This document shows, one piece after another, positions 7,806-14,136 of a DNA stretch of 14,136 nucleotides. The first letter of the stretch is position 1; each line of letters opens with the position of its first letter. The translations under genes were made by a program, and so were the position numbers. Source of the stretch: Bacteroidales bacterium (lineage in GTDB: Bacteria; Bacteroidota; Bacteroidia; Bacteroidales; SM23-62); assembly GCA_016783865.1 (NCBI GenBank), contig JADHVS010000018.1, forward strand, positions 25,001-39,136, written 5' to 3'. The notes under the pieces were generated by a model. That model saw only the letters and a program-made list of their open reading frames with translations, ran no database searches and was not told the DNA's origin.

Positions 7806-7917
7806 TTGAAGATTCCTCGTCGCAAGCGACGAGGAATCTTCAATGCTTTATAATTTTTTAATCTTGCGATCGCTAACCCCGCCCCGCGTACCCGGGGGGA
7901 ATGCGCTCGCAGGATTC
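7806..7917. repeat. double-hairpin repeat copy R2 (in the mfd leader)
   Basis: Second copy of the 112-nt element, direct to R1. Its hairpin A is extended to 21-bp perfect arms around AA (7803-7846, starting GCATTGAAG and ending CTTCAATGC). Relative to R1, position 13 of the arm changes from C to T and the partner from G to A, so the base pair is kept; this compensatory pair argues that folding matters. Hairpin B has TGCGATCGC pairing with GCGCTCGCA around CCCCGCGTACCCGGGG (7882-7897), with one internal mismatch. The element ends 9 nt before the GTG I take as the mfd start. An in-frame ATG (7843) lies inside the right arm of hairpin A. Confidence 0.85.
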
Positions 7918-7926
7918 AGCGCAATA

Positions 7927-10900
7927 GTGGAATCTGCTCATATACTGTCATATTACAGGGAACATCCCGTGCTCAGGCACTTCCTGAATGAGATTGGGAA
8001 AAAGAAACCGGGTAAAATCCATTTAAAGGGCCTGTCGGGATCTTCCGGATCGGTAGTAGCGGCGTCTGCTTTTACTGAATTGGGAGGTATTCACCTGTTT
8101 GTTTTGCCGGACAAAGAAGAAGCAGCCTATTTTTACAACGACCTGGTCAATATAATTGAGTCCAAAGATATTCTGTTTTTTCCCTCATCTTACAAACGAT
8201 CCATCCAGTTCCAGCAAAAAAACAATTCCAATATCATCGTCCGAACTTCCGTTTTGGAAAAGCTTACGGGCTCTCCTGAAAACCTTGCTATTGTATCCTA
8301 TCCTGAGGCCCTGGTGGAGAAAGTGGTTCAGAAGGATGCACTGGAACAAAACACACTTTCTGTCCGGACGGGTGAAAAGATCTCCCTGAGCAGCCTTGCC
8401 GAAATTCTTGATGGCATCGGATTTATACCGGTAGATTTTGTATCTGAACCCGGCCAATATGCGATCAGGGGAAGCCTGCTTGATCTTTTTTCTTATTCGG
8501 CCTGGCGGCCTTGCAGGATTGATTTTGATGGCAACATGGTTAATTCGATCAGGGAGTTTGAAGTAGAATCACAACTCTCCACCAATAAGCAAACAACAAT
8601 AACAGTTTTGCCTGACACGCAGACCACTTTTGAGCCCTCTCAGCTGTTCCATAATGATTCCCGCGTATCGTTTTCTGCCTTCCTGGGAGCACCAGTAACA
8701 ACCTGGATCAGGCAGACGGGATTTATATATGAAAGGATCAGCGAGATTTACGAAAAAACTGAGTTGGCCGACTTATTTGAAGATACTGCAGAGGTAACCA
8801 TTGATAAAAAGGACATTTTAGCATCTGCTGCCGAAATATTTGAACCACTTGACATTTCGACTGTTATTGAAACCGGGCCCGATTACAAATTCCAGGCAGG
8901 GTGTAGCGTGGATTTTGCCATGAAACCGCAACCGGTTTTCAATAAAAACTTCCAGCTGCTTGGGGAAAACCTGAAGTCAAATACCCAGAATGGCATTTCG
9001 AATTTTATTCTTTCCGATAATCCGAAACAGGTTGACCGCCTGGTTTCTATCTTCGAAGATACCGACCAGGAGGTTGAGTTTGAAAATCTCGACCAGGTCC
9101 TGCATGAGGGATTTATCGATACCACTATCAACAAAGCATTTTATACTGATCATCAGGTATTCGAGAGGTACCACAGGTTTAAGCTACAGGATCAGTTTGC
9201 CAGAAGTGAGGCTATTTCCATTGACCAGCTTACCGGATTTAATCCGGGCGATTATGTAGTGCATATCGATCATGGTATCGGTCGGTTTGCAGGACTGGAA
9301 AAGATCAATAACAGCGGACGGATGCAGGAAGCCATCAAGTTGATATATCGTGATAATGATATCCTGTTTGTAAGTATCCATTCATTGCACCGGATATCAA
9401 AATATAAGGGTAAGGACGGACAGCCACCCAGGATTTATAAACTGGGAACCGGTGCATGGCAGAAATTAAAGTCGAATACAAAGAAAAAAGTTCAGGACAT
9501 AGCAAGGGAACTTATCGAATTATATGCCAGACGGAAAGCCCAGAAGGGATTCTCCTTCTCCCCCGATACCTATATGCAAAACGAGCTCGAGGCCTCTTTC
9601 TTTTTTGAGGATACCGAGGACCAGTTAAAAGCCACCCATGAAGTTAAAGAAGGGATGGAAGCCGGTCACCCGATGGACAGGCTGATTTGTGGTGATGTAG
9701 GATTTGGCAAAACAGAAATTGCTGTCAGGGCCGCCTTTAAAGCAGTGGCTGACAATAAGCAGGTAGCCCTGCTTGTTCCCACCACGATCCTGGCCCTTCA
9801 GCATTACAATACCTTCGGTCAGCGCCTCAAAGATTTCCCCTGTTCCATCGATTATATCAGCCGTTTGAAAAACACAGTCAAACAAAAGGAGGTGCTTAAA
9901 AAACTCGGGACTGGTGAACTGGATATTATTATCGGTACCCACCGGCTGGTGAGTCAGGATGTGAAATTCAAGGATCTGGGATTGCTCATCATCGATGAAG
10001 AACAGAAATTTGGGGTCAAGGTGAAAGAGAAACTCAGGAAGATAAAATTAAATGTAGATACTCTCACCCTGACGGCAACCCCTATTCCACGGACATTACA
10101 ATTGTCATTAATGGGAGCGCGTGACCTTTCTGTTATCCATACCCCGCCGCCTAACCGGCATCCAATTGTAACTGAACAATATATTTTCAACGAAGACCTC
10201 ATTAAAGAAGCTATTTACTATGAGGTCAGCAGAAACGGACAGGTATTCTTTATTCACAACCGGGTACAGAATATCCGGGAAATGGAAGCACTGGTGCAGA
10301 GGATTTGTCCCGGAATCAGTACAGTGGTTGCTCACGGACAGATGGAAGGTGCGAAACTGGAAAAGATCATGCTTGATTTTATCGACGGGAAACATGACGT
10401 GCTGATTGCTACAACGATTATTGAATCGGGACTTGACATTCCCAATGTCAATACTATCTTCATTAATAACGCTCAACATTTCGGGCTCAGTGATCTTCAT
10501 CAACTCAGGGGACGAGTGGGCCGGTCAAATAAAAAGGCTTTTTGTTACCTGCTGGCTCCTCCCGAGGAACTTATCACCCCGGATGCAAGGAAAAGGCTTA
10601 AAGCCATCGCAGAGTTTTCAGATCTGGGAAGCGGTTTTTACATTGCCTTGCAGGATCTTGATATTCGCGGGGCAGGAAACCTCCTCGGAGCAGAACAGAG
10701 CGGATTTATTGCCGAAATAGGCTTTGAAACTTATCACCGGATCCTCGATGAGGCTCTCCAGGAATTAAAAGCTAATGAGTATCAGGACCTGTTTGCCGGT
10801 GAGCGCACATCAACAGGCAAAACAGAAAAAATTAAATATGTGTCAGATTGTGTAATAGATACAGACCTTGAGCTTTTGTTCCCCGACGATTACATTGAAA

Positions 10901-11325
10901 ATGTATCTGAAAGGCTACGCCTGTACAGGTCACTGGATAATGTTAAATCCGAAAATGAATTAATCATCTTTGAGACACAATTGTTTGACCGGTTTGGGAA
11001 ATTACCACAACAAACAAAAGAATTGCTCCAGGTTGTAAGACTCAGATGGCTTGCGATTGAACTGGGCTTTGAGAAGGTGATTATGAAAAGAAAAAAGATG
11101 GTCCTGCATTTTGTTTCCGACCAGGGATCAAGTTATTATGATTCAGTACTTTTCCAAATAATCATTAAATTTATACAGACAAAAAAGGGTCAGTTCCGCA
11201 TGAAAGAGAATAACGGTAAATTAACCCTGGCTGTCGAACCGGTCGAAAGTGTTTTGAAGGCCTGTGAAATTTTGGTTTTACTCAATGAATCTGTTGAAAA
11301 AGATCCTGAACTAAATTCAGGATGA
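7927..11325 (+). CDS. mfd: transcription-repair coupling factor Mfd
   Basis: 1132 residues from the GTG at 7927. Mfd removes RNA polymerase stalled at DNA damage by ATP-driven translocation and recruits UvrA. Order of parts: UvrB-like N-terminal region (FFPSSYKR near 84 and EPGQYAIRGSLLDLFS near 174-189), CarD-like RNA polymerase-interacting domain (GDYVVHIDHGIGRFAGL, about 441-457), then the translocase with Walker A GDVGFGKT (589-596), DEEQ (690-693), TATPIPRT (716-723), ESGLDIPN (833-840) and QLRGRVGRS (859-867). A TRCF C-terminal domain follows (about 975-1080). An ATG at 7843 would add 28 residues, but these are encoded by repeat R2 and that ATG sits in a hairpin arm. The GTG start matches the N-terminus I recall for Bacteroides Mfd, about 14 residues before a His-Pro. 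The stop codon overlaps a downstream hairpin. Confidence 0.93.
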   Translation: MESAHILSYYREHPVLRHFLNEIGKKKPGKIHLKGLSGSSGSVVAASAFTELGGIHLFVLPDKEEAAYFYNDLVNIIESKDILFFPSSYKRSIQFQQKNNSNIIVRTSVLEKLTGSPENLAIVSYPEALVEKVVQKDALEQNTLSVRTGEKISLSSLAEILDGIGFIPVDFVSEPGQYAIRGSLLDLFSYSAWRPCRIDFDGNMVNSIREFEVESQLSTNKQTTITVLPDTQTTFEPSQLFHNDSRVSFSAFLGAPVTTWIRQTGFIYERISEIYEKTELADLFEDTAEVTIDKKDILASAAEIFEPLDISTVIETGPDYKFQAGCSVDFAMKPQPVFNKNFQLLGENLKSNTQNGISNFILSDNPKQVDRLVSIFEDTDQEVEFENLDQVLHEGFIDTTINKAFYTDHQVFERYHRFKLQDQFARSEAISIDQLTGFNPGDYVVHIDHGIGRFAGLEKINNSGRMQEAIKLIYRDNDILFVSIHSLHRISKYKGKDGQPPRIYKLGTGAWQKLKSNTKKKVQDIARELIELYARRKAQKGFSFSPDTYMQNELEASFFFEDTEDQLKATHEVKEGMEAGHPMDRLICGDVGFGKTEIAVRAAFKAVADNKQVALLVPTTILALQHYNTFGQRLKDFPCSIDYISRLKNTVKQKEVLKKLGTGELDIIIGTHRLVSQDVKFKDLGLLIIDEEQKFGVKVKEKLRKIKLNVDTLTLTATPIPRTLQLSLMGARDLSVIHTPPPNRHPIVTEQYIFNEDLIKEAIYYEVSRNGQVFFIHNRVQNIREMEALVQRICPGISTVVAHGQMEGAKLEKIMLDFIDGKHDVLIATTIIESGLDIPNVNTIFINNAQHFGLSDLHQLRGRVGRSNKKAFCYLLAPPEELITPDARKRLKAIAEFSDLGSGFYIALQDLDIRGAGNLLGAEQSGFIAEIGFETYHRILDEALQELKANEYQDLFAGERTSTGKTEKIKYVSDCVIDTDLELLFPDDYIENVSERLRLYRSLDNVKSENELIIFETQLFDRFGKLPQQTKELLQVVRLRWLAIELGFEKVIMKRKKMVLHFVSDQGSSYYDSVLFQIIIKFIQTKKGQFRMKENNGKLTLAVEPVESVLKACEILVLLNESVEKDPELNSG

Positions 11326-11360
11326 CTATAACAGAAGTCATTCCGAACCTGGTTCGGAAT
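11303..11360. repeat. paired palindromes between mfd and coaX
   Basis: Two stem-loops in tandem. ATCCTGAA-CTAAA-TTCAGGAT (11303-11323) runs into the mfd stop codon (TGA, 11323-11325). ATTCCGAAC-CTG-GTTCGGAAT (11340-11360) lies 13 nt before the coaX ATG. Between them TGACT (11323-11327) and AGTCA (11336-11340) can also pair. The GTCATTCCGAA...TTCGGAATCT form resembles a palindromic extragenic repeat I recall from many Bacteroidota genomes. There is no T-run, so it may shape mRNA stability or readthrough and not end transcription. The function is inferred; the hairpins are directly visible. Confidence 0.7.
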
Positions 11361-11373
11361 CTATCCAAAAACT

Positions 11374-12099
11374 ATGAACCTCGTAATAGACATAGGAAAT
11401 ACGTTAACAAAGCTGGCCATCTTTCAGGATGAAGAAATAGTTCATAAGGAGGTCCTGGAAGATTTCACTTCTGACACTCTGGAAAGCATAAGAAACTCAT
11501 TCCCTGGCATTAATAAGGCAATCCTTTCCACTGTTAAGAATAGGGAGCCAATCCTGTTACAACATCTGAGTCAATCTTTTGAGTATTTCCTTGAACTTGA
11601 TCACACGACGCCATTGCCCATTACCAATAAATACGAAACTCCTGTCACACTGGGATACGACAGGCTGGCTGCAGTGGTAGGGGCAAATACTATTTTCCCG
11701 AATTCTAACGTTTTGATAATTGATATAGGATCCGCCATTACGTTTGATTTCATCGATCTTGAAAATAATTACCAGGGAGGGAATATTTCTCCCGGATTGA
11801 ATATGCGTTTCAGGGCGTTGCATGAATTTACATCAAACCTGCCATTGGTTCAACCATCGGGGCAAGATTCGGGGATTGGAAAAAACACAACAGAGGCAAT
11901 TAGAAAAGGTGTTCAAAATGGTATTGTTAATGAAGTAAATGGATTTATCGATCACATGATATCGGAATATAAGGATCTGAAAATAATTGTAACCGGGGGT
12001 GACAGTAACTTTTTTGATAATAGTCTAAAAAATAGCATCTTTGTGGACTTAAATTTAATCCTCAAGGGGCTGAATTGTATTTTGGAACATAATGCGTAA
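11374..12099 (+). CDS. coaX: type III pantothenate kinase
   Basis: 241 residues. Phosphorylates pantothenate with ATP, the first step of coenzyme A synthesis, in the cytoplasm. ASKHA-fold motifs: DIGNT (6-10, phosphate binding), GYDRLAA (94-100, pantothenate region), IDIGSAITFD (116-125), GGNISPG (135-141), GKNTTEA (169-175) and VTGGDS (206-211). The length is normal for the family. The second phosphate motif is usually DAGTAIT; here it reads DIGSAIT, with Ser replacing the usual Thr, which could still hydrogen-bond. The ATG starts a typical N-terminus (MNLVIDIGNT). The end overlaps the next gene by 8 nt (ATGCGTAA), which points to cotranscription and coupled translation with the outer-membrane protein gene. 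Confidence 0.95.
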   Translation: MNLVIDIGNTLTKLAIFQDEEIVHKEVLEDFTSDTLESIRNSFPGINKAILSTVKNREPILLQHLSQSFEYFLELDHTTPLPITNKYETPVTLGYDRLAAVVGANTIFPNSNVLIIDIGSAITFDFIDLENNYQGGNISPGLNMRFRALHEFTSNLPLVQPSGQDSGIGKNTTEAIRKGVQNGIVNEVNGFIDHMISEYKDLKIIVTGGDSNFFDNSLKNSIFVDLNLILKGLNCILEHNA

Positions 12100-13381
12100 C
12101 CTTTACATAGCGATATTCTTACTTCTTATTTTCACAGGCACTGGGCTTCTGGCCCAAAAAAACACCAATTCTCCCTATTCCAGATTCGGACTGGGCGAGA
12201 TGTCGAGAAAAGGTTTTGAAAAAAGCCGGGCGATGGGTGGTATAGGGCTCGGGATGCGCGACAACGATCAGATTAACTATCTGAATCCTGCCTCCTATAC
12301 CGAACTGGATACCCTGTCATTTATGTTCAACTTCGGATTAAGCAGTAGTTTTACTAAATATAGGACTTCCATTCAGAATGATCAGAACTTTACCATAAAC
12401 CTCGATCACCTGGCCATTGCTTTTCCTGTTACCAAATGGTGGAAGACCAGTTTTGGGGTGATGCCCTTTTCTTCTGTCGGGTATTCCGTCACCGAAACAG
12501 GATACCTTGAGAACGATGTGGCTGTGGATTATTTCTATGAGGGTGTTGGAGGTATCAACCAGCTTTACCTTGGATCCTCCTTTCATCTTTATGAAGGTCT
12601 GGATATTGGTTTTAATGCCTTTTATCTTTTTGGCTCACTCGATCTTTCAAGAACACTGCAGTTCCCGCTTAACAGCGAATACTCTGTTAGCCGGCTTGAT
12701 CAGCGTACTATTGTTCATGATTTTACCTATCAGCTTGGGTTGCAATACAGTAAAACATTTGCAGAAGACTATACATTCACTCTGGGCGGAGTTTATCATT
12801 TAAAGACCAACGTATCTGCCGACAATTCATCTACCAGCAGAAATATCTTCAATGGGAATGCAGTCAATATAAATGATTCCACCAATCTTACACCGGAGTT
12901 CATCCTGGAAGATTTATCAGATGAAGGTGAGATTGCTTTTCCCTCAAAATATGGAGTTGGTTTCACATTCAAATACAGTGACAGGTTCTTAGTAGGATTT
13001 GATTATTATTCACAGGATTGGAGTAAATCTTCATTCTTTAACCAGGAACAACCATTAACCAACAGCAATTCCATGCATGCAGGTCTTGAGATTACTCCCA
13101 ATCCTGAAGCCTTCAGGGGATTTCATAAAAGAATCCATTACCGGCTTGGAGGACATTACGAAAACTCTTATCTGAAGCTGCAGGGAGAGCAACTACAAGA
13201 TTATGGCATAGGTTTTGGAGTAGGTTTACCGTTCAGGAATACCAAGACTTCATTCAATTTTGCAGTGGATATGGGACGGAGAGGTACTCTGAATAATAAT
13301 TTGATCGAAGAAAATTATACGTTTTTCAGTTTTAGTGTAACTTTGCATGATTTTTGGTTTTTGCAGCGCAAGTTTGATTAA
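12092..13381 (+). CDS. predicted outer-membrane beta-barrel protein (FadL/OmpP1-like tentative)
   Basis: 429 residues with a clear Sec signal peptide (MRNLY, hydrophobic 6-20, cleavage after A21 in LLAQ). The mature protein begins with NSPYSRFGLGE (26-36), a motif I associate with a Bacteroidota outer-membrane family encoded after coaX. It has the alternating aromatic/polar strands, Gly/Asn/Ser turns and Phe/Trp-rich C-terminus (FWFLQRKF) of a beta barrel. An NPAS motif (65-68) after a glycine-rich stretch (GGIGLG) recalls FadL/OmpP1 transport proteins; this closer placement and any substrate are uncertain. It overlaps coaX by 8 nt, and the next gene follows after 10 nt, so it sits within a coaX-OMP-TPR operon. 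Confidence 0.85.
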   Translation: MRNLYIAIFLLLIFTGTGLLAQKNTNSPYSRFGLGEMSRKGFEKSRAMGGIGLGMRDNDQINYLNPASYTELDTLSFMFNFGLSSSFTKYRTSIQNDQNFTINLDHLAIAFPVTKWWKTSFGVMPFSSVGYSVTETGYLENDVAVDYFYEGVGGINQLYLGSSFHLYEGLDIGFNAFYLFGSLDLSRTLQFPLNSEYSVSRLDQRTIVHDFTYQLGLQYSKTFAEDYTFTLGGVYHLKTNVSADNSSTSRNIFNGNAVNINDSTNLTPEFILEDLSDEGEIAFPSKYGVGFTFKYSDRFLVGFDYYSQDWSKSSFFNQEQPLTNSNSMHAGLEITPNPEAFRGFHKRIHYRLGGHYENSYLKLQGEQLQDYGIGFGVGLPFRNTKTSFNFAVDMGRRGTLNNNLIEENYTFFSFSVTLHDFWFLQRKFD

Positions 13382-13391
13382 TTAATGAGTT

Positions 13392-14136
13392 ATGGAATTT
13401 AAGGTAAGACAGACTTTATTTGTTTTTATTTTTATAGTATTACCCACAACAGGATTCGCTCAAAAAGGGATTGAGGATGGGTCAAAATACGGACATGGAG
13501 ATGACAGCATTCACTGTATCAAGCACCTGTCGATTTACAGGGAATTTGCCAAACATCAAGATTACAATGATGCCCTGCATTCATGGAGATTGGTTTTTAA
13601 TGAATGTCCCCGCTCAACACAAAACATTTACATTGATGGGGCCAAAATGTACAACGATTTTATCGAACTGGCAGAAGATAATCCGGCCAGGCAAGATGCA
13701 CTGATTGATACCCTGATGATGATCTATGACCAGCGTATCAAGTATTTTAAGCAGAAAGGCTCTGTTCTTGGCAGAAAGGGAGTTGACCTGATGAGATACA
13801 GAAGGGAAGATCCTGAGAAACTGGAGGAAAGCTATGGATATCTGAAAGAGTCTGTTACCATTTTGGGAAATAAGTCATCTGCACCAATCATAGCCACTTT
13901 CATGCTTGCCTGCTATGGCCTGTATGAGAAAGAAATGATAAGCAACATGCAGGTCATAGAAGATTATTCAATGGTTTCCGATATTATTGACTACCAGCTG
14001 GCTGAGCAGCCAGACGATGCAGATATGAGTAAAGTCAAGGAATATGTTGACCTGAATTTCATTGCCAGCGGAGCCCCCACTTGTGAATCCCTTATCACAT
14101 ACTTCAAAGGTAAATATGACGAGAAGAAAGAAGAGG
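13392..14136 (+). CDS. secreted TPR-type protein, 3' end missing
   Basis: 248 residues are visible with no stop; the gene runs off the window. The ATG at 13392 is 10 nt after the upstream stop and gives a signal peptide (MEFKVRQ, hydrophobic 8-17, cleavage after A23 in FAQ). The mature part is alpha-helical. SIYREFAKHQDYNDALHSW (about 47-65) followed by NECPRSTQNIYIDGAKMY resembles the first tetratricopeptide unit of a Bacteroidota TPR family found beside this outer-membrane protein. Cys-Pro in NECP is typical there by my recollection. The likely place is the periplasm or outer-membrane inner face, as a protein-protein scaffold. The partner and function are unknown. A shorter ORF in another frame at 13471-13704 is a shadow. 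Confidence 0.85.
   Translation, partial: MEFKVRQTLFVFIFIVLPTTGFAQKGIEDGSKYGHGDDSIHCIKHLSIYREFAKHQDYNDALHSWRLVFNECPRSTQNIYIDGAKMYNDFIELAEDNPARQDALIDTLMMIYDQRIKYFKQKGSVLGRKGVDLMRYRREDPEKLEESYGYLKESVTILGNKSSAPIIATFMLACYGLYEKEMISNMQVIEDYSMVSDIIDYQLAEQPDDADMSKVKEYVDLNFIASGAPTCESLITYFKGKYDEKKEE

Noticed and set aside
7561..7920. CRISPR array or riboswitch pair in the divergent region
   Set aside because: There are only two units, each is a two-hairpin palindrome, spacing is not CRISPR-like and no cas gene is near; the unit matches no ligand-binding RNA I know and serves both strands.
7843..7926. ATG start for mfd encoding 28 extra residues
   Set aside because: The codons come from the repeat element and the ATG is in a hairpin arm; kept only as an alternative start.

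Overview
The window looks like a chromosomal segment from a member of the Bacteroidota, probably of the Bacteroidales type. I judge this from the 16S/23S sequence style, the Bacteroidota promoter pattern (TTG about 20 bases before TAnnTTTGC), few Shine-Dalgarno sequences, and several proteins with typical Bacteroidota family traits. These traits are the Gln-for-His dihydroorotase, the CarD-containing Mfd, the type III pantothenate kinase, and an outer-membrane protein followed by a TPR protein. I cannot name a genus without database comparison.

Left third (1-3440): a ribosomal RNA operon transcribed leftward on the minus strand, in the order 16S, tRNA-Ile(GAT), tRNA-Ala(TGC), 23S. The 23S is cut by the window start. 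Upstream of 16S lie two tandem Bacteroidota-type promoters with an A/T tract, a boxA-like element, a leader hairpin, and a sequence complementary to the region just after 16S (a processing stalk).

Middle (3445-7552): a plus-strand run of a DPM1-like glycosyltransferase, dihydroorotase and a small lipoprotein of unknown function, facing a minus-strand monofunctional aspartate kinase. The gap after the glycosyltransferase gene and the convergent gap each hold short-period word repeats (7-nt and 8-nt units) placed on both strands as inverted arrays.

Right part (7553-14136): a divergent control region with two 112-nt direct copies of a double-hairpin element. One copy makes up most of the aspartate kinase leader and the other most of the mfd leader. 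The plus strand then reads mfd (transcription-repair coupling factor), a double-hairpin spacer, coaX (type III pantothenate kinase, CoA synthesis), an outer-membrane beta-barrel protein overlapping coaX by 8 nt, and a secreted TPR-type protein cut by the window end.

The protein-coding genes are ordinary housekeeping and envelope genes; I found no defence system, prophage, CRISPR array or transposase. The real novelty candidates are the non-coding repeats: the duplicated double-hairpin element with a compensatory base-pair change, the inverted heptad and octad arrays, and a 23S helix that carries a palindrome resembling the dispersed palindrome between mfd and coaX.
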